Part shown: positions 34,600 to 47,719 of the stretch, piece by piece
Position numbering within the stretch: the first letter of the stretch is position 1
Layout: each line of letters opens with the position of its first letter
DNA from: Ophiosphaerella korrae
Lineage: Eukaryota; Ascomycota; Dothideomycetes; Pleosporales; Phaeosphaeriaceae
Reading direction: 5' to 3'
Length of the DNA: 47,957 nucleotides
Assembly (NCBI GenBank): GCA_028456385.1
Contig: JALNQF010000320.1
Coordinates: 1 to 47,957 of the forward strand
The notes under the pieces: model-generated
Database searches by the model: none
Told to the model about the DNA's origin: nothing
Seen by the model: only the letters and a program-made list of their open reading frames with translations
Translations under genes and position numbers: made by a program

Positions 34600-36610
34600 T
34601 TATATACGCGTAAATACTAATTCCTAGAGTTTAATTCTAAACTAAGACTTAGCTTATATATATAGTAAGCTGCTTATTTTATAATATTACTATATATCTA
34701 TTCTAAATCTCTATATTAGTACTACTTGTCTTAATACTCTAGAACTAAACTCTAGGCTTTAAGATTAGCTTAACTAAATATTGCATAAGCGTTGCTTTAA
34801 TTAAACTCTACCTAGCTATAACCTTAGCTAAATCTACTACTATCTTATATACTTGTATATACTCTATTTCTAAACGTCTATTTATAACTTTATTTCTAAA
34901 TTGTTTATATATTTTTAGAGTATATACGCTACTAAAAGAGTTATTTATAATTAGTATAGATTAGAGCTTTAACTAAGAGATAAGCTATATAATATAACTC
35001 TTAACGTTTTACCCTATAATAATATACTTGTTATAATTTCTCGCCTATTTTTAGTACTCTAGTAGGATTAGATCGGGCTTATTACTTACTTTAAGAAAAC
35101 AAAGTATATCTAATACTTAAAATATAGTAATATTAGGTATTTTACCTAATATCTAAAGGTTAAATATTACTAGACTAACTTAATCTTCTTCTCTTTACTC
35201 TCGCTACCCCTATAACTTCTTACCTATTAGGTAAAGAGTCTAGTTTAGTCTTAAACTTGTTAAGGTAAAACTTATCCTTAGTTATTTTCTTATCTTTGTT
35301 TTTATGTCTAACTTTCCTAGATATATACTAAGAGATACTAGAAAGTCTTGTATAGTATTTTACTACTAGAAATAGTTATTAAATAGTATCTTATATATAT
35401 ACAAGTTATATACTCTAAGCTAATCTATAGTAGTATATTAATATATATAGAAAAGAAGGGTGTAGTTAGTAGGTATTAGGTCTACTCTAATCTCCTCTAT
35501 AACTAAATAACTATTATTAGTATAGTTATAAAATATATTACTATAGGCTATATATTTAGCCTAGTTAAGAGTATACTTAACCTCTTAAAATACTATAGCT
35601 ATATTATATATTCTATCTTACGTCTCTAGTTTCTTTATAACTACCTAATAAGTCTTAGTAATAGTAGAAAGTCTATTTACTACTACGTAGAAGTTATTAA
35701 TTATATTAAAGTATAAGGTTAGAGACTATTACTATACCTTCTTAAAGTAATCTTAGACAAGCTACTTAAGGTTATACAAGCCTAGTTGTAGTAAAAAGCT
35801 TAGAGATACTATAAGTAAGATTCTTTATATAACAAGGTTTATGTAGTTAGCTATTAGTAGGTAAAGTATAAGGCTTAAGAGTCTACCTTACTATATAAGC
35901 TAAGAACTAACTATATAACAATAGTAGAGACTTAGCTTTAAACTCTATATCTTTATCCTTCTTTACTTGTATTAAAACCTACTTAGTACAATTATATAAT
36001 ATAGTAACTACTTAAGTATTAAGTCTTCTCTTAGGAAGAGCTATTACGTTAAGTATAGTAGTAGTTATAAGTACTACCTAAACTTCTAATATATCTTCCT
36101 TACAAGGTTATTTAGTACTTAGCGCACTTTTTATCCCTAGTAAACTACTAACACCTAGCGTAGCTAGTGCACTATTAACGCTTAGCGTACTACTTACTCT
36201 AGGTGCGCTATCTACTTAAGGCGCGCCCTTATCTACTCTAAGACTAGGGAGGTAGTAGTATTATATAAAAAGGTATAATAATTACAATTAGTAAGCTACT
36301 AGGCTATACTAGTATTATATAAGAGAGTTAGCCTAAAATTATAGTAGGATATTAATAGATAGTAGTTATTATATATTACCTATAACTAGATACAATAAAC
36401 TTGTCTAACTTCTTATGCGTATAAAAACTAGCATATCTTACTTATATCTCCTCTAGCTTAACTTTACTTCTATCCTAAGCTACTATTCTAATAACTCCTT
36501 TTTACTACTATATACTAAGCCTATCTCCTTTATCTATCCCTCTAACTATCTTAAGTACCTCTACCTCTTTTATTATCTAGTAAACTCTACACGCCTTACT
36601 CTTACCTATA
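34600..36610 (-). pseudogene. Minus-strand coding block E3, unrecognised
   Basis: Long stretches of minus-strand frame with RIP-type stops: LVLSLYSKVDS.ALYFTY, CITLSSLSKITLRRYSNS, LITISSSKILYKTF, KLEEI.VRYASFYTHKKLDK. The composition is of a soluble protein. It may be the C-terminal part of the larger block to its right or a separate gene; no stop or start could be fixed. Not recognised. Confidence 0.4.
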
Positions 36611-38700
36611 GAGTTTATATTATAGTCCTATCTAAATCCTAGCTATAGAGATATTAATATTATATATCTTAGCTAGGAGAGAATACTTCTACTATTGTAT
36701 ATACTAGTAACTATACTTATAAAAATATCTAGGGTCGCGATACTATACCCTAATATAATATTTCTTACGCCTAAGACAATTCTAATAAACTAACTTCTCC
36801 TCCTTAGATAGAAAGCTATAAGAATAGCTATAGTTACCCTTGTAGTTACTCTATAAGTAGTATATACAATAATATTTTACTCTTACTACTCTAGTCTTAT
36901 AGCGCTAGCTTTCTAACGCCTTCTAAGATAGTTTAGATAGTTATACGTTAACCTACTAGCTAGCTGCGTTAACTAAAACTACCCTAATAGGTAGATCCTT
37001 TATCTTTAGAGGAATAGTAACCTTAGTAGCGTACTTAGCTACTTCTATACGCGTAGCCTAAGTTAAAGGAGTAGTAGTATGTAGATTCCCTATATAGGAA
37101 GCTAAATACCTAGTCGTAACAACTTAAGACATTAAGCTATTTAGTAGTTTAGTATAGAAAACTATATCTATCTTAGTTAATTTAAATAGAAGAGTACTAA
37201 ACTCTCTCTTAATTTTAAACAAGTAGAGGAGCGTAACACGCTCTATAATAGCGCTGTTATTAGCGTACTTCTCTAATAGTTAAATATAGCTATTGTTATA
37301 GTAGGCCCTAAATAAGATATAGTAATAGGTAGGGTTCTTAATAAACTACTTAAAGACACCTACTTGTAATTAGGCCTTAAGTATCTTAGAGAAATATAGT
37401 AGGATCTAGAGAAAGCTTACTATTAATCTTCTTATTAGCTTTATCCTTCTTAGTACTAACTAAAACAAAGTTAAATATTTTATATGCCTAAGAAAACTAC
37501 TTTATAAAGTCCTATAGTATATTAGGCGACTTAATAATCCTAGACTTTACTAGTACCTAAGATAGCCTATCTATATTAGTAAATACTTTAATAATAATAA
37601 GTAATTCTAATAACTCTAGTATTGTCTATTTAAAGTAGTCCTAGATAGAAATATAGAAATCTAAGGCTATATTACGACTACTATTAGCGCTTATATAATA
37701 CTTATTCTTAAACTATATATTATTAATAGGAAGTTACTATAATACCTCCTAGTAGCTATTCTTACTATGTACGCATTAGAGTTAGCGTTAATTAATACTA
37801 AAATAAATAAGCTGCGCTCCTATACTCTTCTTAGTTAGCTTATTTATTGTAGAGATAGTAGTAATAGAATATATACAACTAACTATTATAAACCCTAGAA
37901 GTAATACTTCTACTCCCTTACTTCTCCCTATATAAGACGTTTAGCCTTCTTCTCTCTCTTAAGATCTATAGAGATATCTATATATTTCTAACCTAACTTA
38001 ATAAGCTAGGTATATATTATCTAAGGAGTATTATAATAAGCTTTTATCTAGGATTAGTCTTCTATATAGAGTTATACTAACCTCTATTAACTTAGCCCTT
38101 ATATTATCTTATTTGCGGAGTACTTTAATATAAGCTATAAAACCCTTTAAATCCTAAATAAAATTAAATAGAGGGTAGGCTATTAAGTATACTATTCTCT
38201 TTACGTAGCGTAAGGAGATAGTTAAAGTAATATTACGCGTCTGCCCTAGCAAATATAGTTAGATAAGGTTACTACCTCTATTATTAGAAAATTCCTAACG
38301 TTAGTCTATATATTACTACGTAATCTACCTTAATTATTCTAGTTTAACCCTAACTATATATTAACAGCGCGTTATACTATAGTCTTTAATACGTGCGCAA
38401 GTAGTCTATTTAGCCCTAGTTATTTGTTTAATTAGCTAATTAATATAGAAGGGAGATACTAGCCTTATTATCCTCTACACTAGCTCTAACTACGTCTAAG
38501 GAGAAGTAGGCTCTATACTACGCTACTATACTATAATCTTTAGCGCGTAAGAGGAGACTGTATACAAAGCTTAGCTTAGAAGAAAAGCTAATAGCTAACC
38601 TAGCTATTAGGGAGCTCTTTAGCTTCTAATAAGCTACGTATCTAATAATTACTCTTTTTTATAGGTAAAACAAAGTAGAAAAGCTACTCTTACAAATACT
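36610..38700 (-). pseudogene. Minus-strand coding block E2, unrecognised
   Basis: Readable frames include DYSIVA.YRAYFSLDVVRA and KVDYVVIYRLTLGIF (38,160-38,590), GLYKVVFLGI (near 37,490) and QSVLRSSTCLKLRESLVLFY-like sequence (37,190-37,260), with at least two frame changes. Only RIP-type stops interrupt each stretch. It belongs by strand and texture with the blocks on either side. Not recognised. Confidence 0.4.
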
Positions 38701-39059
38701 ACTACTATACGTATTTAAAATAAGGTATATTATAATCTAAGTAGATTAGTCTTTATTTTAACCTTCTTTAACAAGTAAAGTATAATACTCTACCTAGATA
38801 GTGTTATAACTATAGAAGATTAACCTAATAAAACGCACTATATTATACCTTAGTAATATTAGCTCTCTATATTGTTGTAAGAGCTGTTCTCGATCCTAGA
38901 GAATAACCTTATTATTACGTAGACTATCTTAATTCCTATAAACAACCTCTATCTACCCTAGCTCCTATAGTAATTAATTGCTTACACCCTTATACTCTAC
39001 GTAGATAAGAATTAGTTACTATAGTATTTCTAGAAAGAAATCTTACTAATTTTCTTTAT

Positions 39060-42000
39060 TATATTAGAAACCTAAAGTATTATACTAGTATCTTTATTAT
39101 CTTAAGGAAAGTACTTAGGTTATAAGAACTAGAGTATCCTTATAACTAAGTTTGCTGCAAATATAGAACTATCTTTCTTTAGCTCTACGCTAAACTCCTA
39201 TTCTTTAGGTACTATAGTAGGCGTTACTAATAACGAGGCTAGCGTTAATACTACTATAAGTATTAAGTTATAGAGTAGATTACCTAAGTACTCTATAAGA
39301 TACTAGCGAGCTATTTAGTAGTATTCTAGTATCTCTTAGTTTCTTTTCTTAAAAACCTTCTCCTACTACTAAAACCTATCCTCTACTAGCTATAGTATAG
39401 TATTAAAGGGTATTATATAGCTAAAGTTAATTATACTTTTTCTTAGTAATAGTTACTTTACTCTATATTTAGCCTTAATAGCTATACACTTAAGGCTACT
39501 AGGTCTTACTATAATTACTAATACTAGAGGAGCTAATCTAACTAGCTAAATAACTCTCTAGTAGCTAAGCTTTAATTAGTATAAACCTAGTATATACTTA
39601 ATTTAATATACAAGTATAGCTATAGTTAGCGCGCTAATCTAATAGTCTTTGCTTATAGCCTTTAACCTAGTATATTGTATAGTAGTACAAAGTACTAAAA
39701 ACTAAGTTACGTTCTTAGAGTAGAACAACCTACTTACTATTTAGTTGTATTAGATATAGTTATTATATAAGTCTTACGTAAAGTTATATTATATTCTAGA
39801 TAATACTATAGATAGTGTAATAGCTCTTCCTAATAAAAAAAGTAAAAAGATCGACTTGTACTCTCTATATAGCGTTAGTAGCTTAGTAGTAATAGAATAG
39901 TATTTAAGATACGCACTCCTATAAAAATAGATTCTTAGCTTATACCTATCGCCTTACTTGCTCTTACTAGTCTTCTAATAGCTGCAACGCCTCTTAGCTA
40001 CTACTAAGCTCTTAACTTTAACTACCCTTATTTAACGCGCGATAAAAATAATACGTAATAAATACAATTATCTAGGGCTTCTATAGTTCCTATAGCACCT
40101 CTTCTAAGAATTTAGCTATACTACTTAGCCTTTATACTCTTAGTCTACTAAGTTTATTAAACTATATCTTACTATAATAGCTAGCTATAACCTTTAGTCT
40201 ATAGTAAAAAGTAATAGATACTATATATATTATAATAGGCTACCTATTTTTGTGTTAAGGCTATTGTACTAGACTAAGATTACTAGAGCCTTATAGATTA
40301 AGTACGCGGAAGTTAATAAATAGCTAACTACCTTATTTAATACTATTAATTGTTCTTAACAGCTTAAGTACTAAGCCTATTAAGGATCTTAGGAAGCTAG
40401 TAAAGTAGTAGCTACTAAGACAATTAAGCGTAGATACGCCTTCTACTAATACAATACATAGTCCTTTAGAGCTAGTAGCCTTAAATTAGGCGTAGATATT
40501 ATTAATTGCCTATGCAAACGTATTCGCAAAAGACGCTAAAACGCTAGGAAATACTAATAGGTAAAAGGATCGAAAAATATATATATAATATTAGGGTTCT
40601 TTAAAGAAGAAACGTATTAACTAGAAAATAGGAGTAAGAATAGTTAAAAAGCTCTAACTACTACTATTTAGCCTAGATACCTACATAGAAAGTACTTATT
40701 CTATTTAGAAAGCGTACTCTTCCTTAAATATTACCCTCTTAATACGCTATTACTTACGAGTAAATAGCTTTAATAACTTAAGATTATTAGGAGTTAACTA
40801 TCTTCTTAGATACTATAACAAACACTCCCTCCTTGCTATAACATAGGTAGACAAATTTCTATTACGATTAGGAAGTGCTAGAGTAGCTATCGCGACTCCT
40901 TTAGTAGCTAGTAGGTTATCTAGTCTATAGTAAATACTCCTCTTAATATTTAAGTAGCTTTAAAAATATCTATAGTTAAGTACACTTACTCTATTATACT
41001 AATAGCTTATATTCTCTTATATAATAGCGAGAAGATTATCTATTAGGAATACTAGTAGTTATAAGGATAAGAAATTGCTATAGGAAAGATAAAATACTAA
41101 AGGATAGAAGGTAAAGTCTTATAGCCCTTAGAACTCTTAGAGGACTATATTATAATTATCTAAGAGATAGCGCGCTAGCTTATTATATAGGTTAGGCAAG
41201 TAACTATTAAGATAGTTAATATTAATTACTAGAGCGTACAAAATAGTCTTAATACTATTAAGAATATACTTTTACTCTAACTCTATTTAAAGCTAATATA
41301 GGCTACTAGTAAATAGGTCCTAGTAGTTATAGCTAATATAAGAGATAGTACTAGCTCCTAGCTCTTTACTACTAAGCCTCTTGTTATATTTAAGGACGCT
41401 ATCTTCTACGTTAATACTCTCTTTATTAGAGTCTAAATCTTCTTTAACTAAATAGAGGCGAGTCTCTTTTAGTATAGATTGTAGCTACTTAGTTATATTA
41501 ATCTTAATATTTGCGCTGTAGTTATACGCATAGAATACTAGGTAGTTTTCTACCTAGAACGTATCTTACGTATTATATCTTACGTATTCTAGCTACTCTT
41601 TTATAAATTTCTCCTAGAACGTCGTCTATTTATTGCAAGTAATTTTCTATATATAGTAACTATCTAACTTCTAAGATAGCTCTACGCTCTCTCCTAAAAG
41701 CTCTCTAATAAGGAATATCTATTTAATATATAAAGTAAGGAAGTGCGCGTAGTAAAGCTATAGGGCGCTAAATTAAAATAATTTCTTATAACGTTTTCTA
41801 CGCTTACTCCTAGAGAGAAGCTCTTTAGGCGTATTAGCGATAGGGTATATAATAATATACTATACCTCCTTTATAGTAGCTATTACTAACTAGAAGGTAT
41901 AGTATTCTAAATTAAATAATAGTCTATAAACGTGCTTAGCACTATATAGTACCTACTAATTCTTAAAACTAATTATTATATTATTAAAGAACCTACTAGA

Positions 42001-45000
42001 TAGCTATATAATAGGTATAAGTAGTTGTCTAATAATTATAAGAAGATCGAGAAAGAATAAGTAAACGTATTTATTATCTAGTATAGCTACTCTTAAACCT
42101 ACTTTCTTACTTCTATAATTAATCGTGTATTATCTTTATAGTATATTAATAGCTTAGCTACTATTAAAAGAGGTACTCTTTATTATAGTAACAAAGTCCT
42201 ATACTTTACGCTATTAGTTACTTTACTTAAGCCTATACTTATACTTAGACGTACTTTTAAATTTATAATCTCTTTTAGTATAGTTAATCCTCTACAAGTA
42301 TTAATTAGATACTATAACTACTTGCTCTTTATTACTAAAACTACCTTCGCTATAGTTATCTTCTAAACGCTAAGATACTATATTATTATTAAGGCTATCC
42401 TTATCTCTAGAAGCCTTATCTAAACTACTATTAGCCTCTTGCTTAGGTACTATATACCTCTTAAGGGTAGTAGGTAGTAAGTTTAGTAATAGATTACTAT
42501 CGTTAATAGGGCTAAAATTTAGAAAATTATTGTTAAAATCTTTAAGATCTATTTTTAAAGATAGAAACCTTACTATAGAACTAAGAGAGCGCAATAGCTA
42601 TATATAAAACTTAATATTAGAGATCTATCTTATTACTCCTAGAAGTAAGTTATTAAGAGTATAAAGTTTAGTATACTACTATATTATATAACGCTTATTT
42701 ACTAGCTTCTCTAGTACTTATAGTACTTTTTATAATAGACTAAGTATAATATAATTACTATATCCTCTTTTAGTAATAGCTTAGAATTATATCTAATTGC
42801 TACGATCTACTTTAGGTAGCTATTACCTACTATCTCTAGTGCCTTAAACCTATAATTATATATATTACGCGAGGTTATTTATAGCTTCCTAGTTAACTAG
42901 TACTAGAATAGAAAAGCTTCTTATGTAGTTAAGTCTCCTATAGAGGAGTAGTTTATTTACTATAGTATAGCTTTTAAAGTTCTTTAAGCGTATCTATTAT
43001 TACTTTTACTAGATTATAGAGCTATTACGTAGTTTAAGGCTATATTCTTGAATTTAACCTAGATATTAGTTTATATATATTACTTTTAATAAAGCTATAC
43101 TCTTTAATAGATCTATACGTATATAATCTCCTATAGCGTTTATCTATATTATTTCTAAGAGCTACTAGAGGAGAAACTAAGAGGCTTAGGTATCTTAAGC
43201 TAAGAAAGTAAAAATCCTCTAGTAATACTTTAAACTTTATACACTCTATATCTACTAGATTAACTATTAATAGTTCTTACTCCTTATAGTAGCGTCTTAA
43301 TACTTTATTATACTACTCTATAGCCTACTAAAGGATAATTAGCTATATTATTATATATAGCTTGTCTATAGTGTTAGTTAACTAAAGTATAAAGTTTTTA
43401 GTAACTTCTAGAATATAGTAGATTAGGTTACACGCTACTTAAGTAATAGTAGACAAAGGCTTTAAGTTTATATCTTAAGAGTCTTCTATATTAAATCGTA
43501 GTATATATTTATACTATAAGTTTAGCTTAGTAAAGTCTATAACAATAGATAATAAATTTCTCTATATAATATACTTAAATTGTATAGTATAAGTGTTACT
43601 ATAGTTGCTTAGATATTTATATAGATAATAATCTATTATTATATTTATAAACTCTTTAATATTATTCTAGATATATCTTAGAAGCTACTCCTAGAGTACT
43701 ATAGACTTTCCCTTAGCGTCTTCGCTATATTTCTCCTATAGGCTAGGGATTAGGTCTTTCTATAGAGTAGGCTTATTATTATTATAATTAGCGACTTTTA
43801 TAGGCTCTTAGTTTATCTACTAACTAATATAAGATATCGCAATACTTATAAGCTTTCTCTCCTACTTTATAGTCCTAAGAAGTGCCTAAATATTAATAAA
43901 GTAACGTACTAGCTCTAAAAAGACTAAGTAGTACAAACTATAGTATATATTATTACTTATAGTTAAGAAGAAATCTTGTAGACAAGTACTTAAGAGACGA
44001 GGCTCTTTATCTAACTCTAAACTAAAGAAGAATAGGCCTTGTATATCTTCTTAACTACGCTTTTATAGTAGACCTACTAGCTTAGTCTAATTAGTTAATT
44101 AGAAATTAAAGCTAAGCTAGCTATAGATTTGCAAGACAACCTTAATTACTTAGTTAAATATAGTAAACTAAAACTAAATAGACTACTAGTTAGCGTAAAT
44201 TAAGGATAGCTTTAATACGTAGTCTACTTACATCGTCTATTCTATAGCTTACTATCTATTTAAAGGTAGAAATAGTAAACGTAGCCTACTCTATTAGGAA
44301 CTAATACTATCTTGTAATTATTAGGTTCTAATTGTTATTTTTCTACAATATAGCTAGCTAACGCACTAAGAACTTTACTTAGCTACTAAGCCTAAGATAC
44401 TCTAGCATTTACTACTCTACTACTCTATTTAAACCCTAGAATAGCTTATTATTATTAGATAATAATATAGTAAGCTCTATCTATATCTAGCTATAGTTGT
44501 CTAGTAGAGTAGTATCTTCTTAATTAGCTCGTAGCTTAATATATAGGTGCGCTAGTAGCGCGTCTACTATTAGAGTTAGCTTACGTTAGCTAGCGTATAT
44601 AGGAGATAGTACCTCTATTATAAATATTATATACCTACTATTACTCTACTTATAATAACTAAGAACGTTATAGATACTCTTTTAAGGCTTCTACTTAGTA
44701 GTTACCTACTATAAGCTCTACTTTCTCTCTAATAATACTACTCTAGTCTTTAAATAATAGGAACTCTTCGTATATATTCTTACTTATACTAATAATACTT
44801 TAGGCCTAGCTCTCTTACTTAATATAATCTAATATCTACTATACTTACGCCTTAGTATAAGTAACCTATAGCTAATAGCTTATATCTTACTAAAGAACTC
44901 CTAATTCTTTAAAAATCTAGTAAAGGTAGCACTTATAAGCTTTGTTAATAGATCTATTTATACTAATACTTTACTCTAGGGTAAGTACGTTAATTAGAAA

Positions 45001-45130
45001 TTTAGTAGTAACTAGTTAGTACTATTTAGCTTAGTTATAGATAGAATCTACCTCTCTAAAGTGCACCTACTACTTTTTCTTTACTTTAGTTAGGATGTTT
45101 ACGTCTTTGCGTTTTATAGTAGCTATACTT
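39060..45130 (-). pseudogene. Very long minus-strand coding block E1, unrecognised
   Basis: From about 43,000 down to 39,070 the minus strand can be read in one frame for roughly 1,300 codons, broken only by TAA/TAG that fit mutated Gln/Trp. The longest stop-free part is 42,370-42,594. Peptides include FSPINDSNLLLNLLPTTLKR, LRVAILDNKYVYLFFLDLL, PIANTPKELLSRSKRRKRY, SKGLCIVLVEGVSTLNCLSS and VLVVGEGF. Similar frame texture continues to about 45,130 (RRVPII, SLKRVSITFLVII). It would make a protein of at least 1,300 and perhaps over 2,000 residues. I found no helicase, polymerase, recombinase or NLR motif I trust. The promoter side would be near 45.1-45.4 kb. Confidence 0.5.
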
Positions 45131-45139
45131 TAGAAGTTA

Positions 45140-45420
45140 AAGTTAAAAGTTAGAAAGAGTAGTACCTTTAAAGATAGAAGACTACTATAGAGCTATAAGT
45201 AGCTAAGCCTTTTAAGAGTAGAGTTAGAGTTTACAAAGTAATATTACTAGTATAGACCCTTTACTCCTAGAGGCGAACGTCCCTTTATAGGTCTACTAGA
45301 GCTAGCTACTTTTACTCCTAGGGGCTAACTTAATTCTTGCCCTTAGGAGTAACCTAACCTAATATTAGTAGTATAGTTTTAGTATATAGTATATAATTAA
45401 ACCTACCTATATTACCTATA
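45140..45420. other. Intergenic region with hairpin
   Basis: Holds a stem-loop at 45,312-45,352 with arms ttactcctaggggc and gcccttaggagtaa (one mismatch, 13-base loop), plus a third, direct copy of the arm (tttactcctagaggc) at 45,260. This short stretch is richer in G+C than its surroundings. It lies upstream of block E1. Confidence 0.7.
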
Positions 45421-45424
45421 TAAA

Positions 45425-45655
45425 AGAAGAAGCCCTACTACTACTACTTTTACTAGAAGATCTATAAGAAGAAGAGTTAGATAGCTTTAATATTAAGACT
45501 ATATTATTAATATAAGATCTAGTATAGTAACCTATTTAGGAACTAGATAGTGTAGATATTAGTATAAGTACTGAATTATAGTTTAATTTAATATTAAAAC
45601 CTCTCTATACCTTTATATATATAATACCTAGAGTTATAAGTTAATACTTAAGGGC
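45425..45655 (+). pseudogene. Short acidic plus-strand ORF remnant
   Basis: Plus-strand frame of about 75 codons with RIP-type stops: KEEALLLLLLEDL, EEELDSFNIKTILL, LDSVDISIST. The acidic/Leu-rich start resembles the N-terminus of some fungal DDE transposases in composition only. It is cut off by the palindrome at 45,660. Low confidence. Confidence 0.3.
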
Positions 45656-45659
45656 ACGT

Positions 45660-45708
45660 AGGAATAGGAGATTAGCGCATTTTTAAAAATATACTAATCT
45701 CCTATCCT
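45660..45708. repeat. 49-bp near-perfect palindrome
   Basis: Arms aggaataggagattag and ctaatctcctatcct flank a palindromic centre (gcatttttaaaaatat). The two halves differ by a few bases only. It could form a cruciform in DNA or a hairpin in RNA. Confidence 0.88.
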
Positions 45709-45904
45709 CTTTAGGTATATATAGTTATCTTTATTATAATCTATATTTCCTTATATATTTTATTATTTCTTATGTTACTATTACTTAATATTAGGTATTT
45801 TACCTTATATTTATTTATATTATACTAAGAGTAAGTAGAATAAAGAAGTATATAGCTTAATAGAGTATAGTAATATCGTTAAGTTTATAGTATTATTAAA
45901 TTTT

Positions 45905-46735
45905 TATTTTATCTATATTGAAGGTTAGAAATCGTTCTATATATAATAGTCCTTATACCTAGTAATATTAAAGGATAATATTAAGGTATAGTTCTTATAC
46001 CTAGCAATATTAAGGGACAATATTAAGGTATAGTACTACTATTACTATTAAACTTTACATCGCTGCATCGCGATAACAAGAAGAGATATAAGAAATTAAA
46101 TTAAAGATTTAGAATCGCAGTATCTAACTATATAAGATAAGTTATTAGTATTATTTTATTAAGGCTTATGCAAGTACGACAATATTAAAGGATAATATTA
46201 AGGTATAGTCTTTATACCTAGTAATATTAAAGGATAATATTAAGGTATAGTTCTTATACCTAGTAATATTAAAGGACAATATTAAGGTATAGTACTACTA
46301 TTGCTATTAAACTTTACAGCGCTACATTGTAATAACAAGAAGAGATATAAGAAATTAAATTAAAGATTTAGAATCGTAGTATCTTACTATATAAGATAGG
46401 TTATTAGTATTATTTTATTAAGGCTTGTACAAGTACGATAATATTAAAAGATAATATTAAGGTATAGTTCTTATACCTAGTAATATTAAAGGATAATATT
46501 AAGGTATAGTACTACTATTGCTATTAAACTTTACAGCGCTACATCGCGATAACAAGAAGAGATATAAGAAATTAAATTAAAGATTTAGAATCGCAGTATC
46601 TTACTACACAAGATAGGTTATTAGTATTATTTTATTAAGGCTTATACAAGTAAGACAATATTAAAAGATAATATTAAAGGATATTATAGACTATCTTAGT
46701 AGTAATACGCTAGGTATATTGTTAAATCTAATATA
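45905..46735. repeat. Repeat R, right copy (expanded to three units)
   Basis: Same start and end as the copy at 274-602 and in the same orientation, but the middle is amplified. The marker block aactttacagcgctacat followed by aacaagaagagatataag recurs near 46,049, 46,309 and 46,527 (spacings about 260 and 218). Between them are repeated inverted repeats of the form taaggtatagttcttatacc. No ORF. Confidence 0.88.
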
Positions 46736-46784
46736 TATAGGTTATTTAAAATAATCTAAATCTAGTTCTAATACTTAGCGCTTA

Positions 46785-47570
46785 ATCTATTCTATCCTTT
46801 CTAATATTAGTAATTTAGACATAATATAAAAGGTGTATAACCTTACTATTACGTTATTATCTATAGTAAGTAAGTTTACTAATTACTTAGTATATACTAA
46901 TATAGTTAGTATAATAAACTTGTAGAAGATAGCCTTAAATAAGGAATTAGTATCCTAGAATATTTTGTAGATATCCTTAAGGTTATAATACTTAAACTTA
47001 GAAAGATTAACTACTCTAAGTTCTTTTATAATAATATTAGGCTCTATACGCTACTTCTTAGAAGCTATATAGGCTAACTAGTCCTTTATAACCTTAGAAT
47101 TAGTATTAGAAAATAATCTTTCTAAAGTAGTACGTTTTACTAAACTAATTTTAAGCCTATACTCTAGCTAATAAAGAGAAGAGAGGGTAGGAGAAGTATA
47201 CTTTTACTCTAACTTACCTTATTTATTATCTATAGGCTAGTACGTCCTAGACGTTACTTTGTTATTAAAGCTACTTAATCTATTACTACTACTTTCTATA
47301 TATAGATCCTCTATAATATAATTTAGAAGTAGAGCTAGTTAATATACTACTAGTTTTACTATCTTCCTTATCTTCTTAAGTACTATAGTTACGTATAGGC
47401 TTTAAAATAGTAATCTACTATAAAACTTGTTAATACTATAGAATACGTCTTCTATCTAAAGATAATAATTAATGTAAATCCTAGCCCTTTTAAGTAACTT
47501 GTAAAGAGAAATAGTAATTAGAAATAATAGTCTAGTAAGTTATTAATCCTTACTCTTAACAACTATATAA
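46785..47570 (-). pseudogene. Unrecognised gene remnant F
   Basis: Minus-strand frame of about 230-260 codons. The best part is at 46,785-47,180: SLVKRTTLERLFSNTNSKVI, KELRVVNLSKFKYYNLKDIY, LLTIDNNVIVRLYTFYI. Stops are of RIP type. The N-terminal part toward 47,560 is less clear. Family not recognised. Confidence 0.45.
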
Positions 47571-47719
47571 GTAAGTACCTAGCCTTACTTAGATTAGGTA
47601 TAGAGATAGGTAGGTATAGGAAAATTACACTTTTTATTATTAGACTAGAAAAGTACTAATTTCTTATCTCTCTCCTTACGCTATAATATATAAACAATAG
47701 TATTAGTTATAGATTAAAG

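Noticed and set aside
42370..42594. A separate 74-residue gene
   Set aside because: The same frame continues on both sides through RIP-type stops with coherent peptides, so it is just the longest stop-free part of block E1.
14800..45200. Starship captain (tyrosine recombinase), RecQ telomere-linked helicase or Polinton/viral capsid and polymerase genes
   Set aside because: I looked for their diagnostic motifs in the translated frames and could not support any; RIP damage means absence is not proof.
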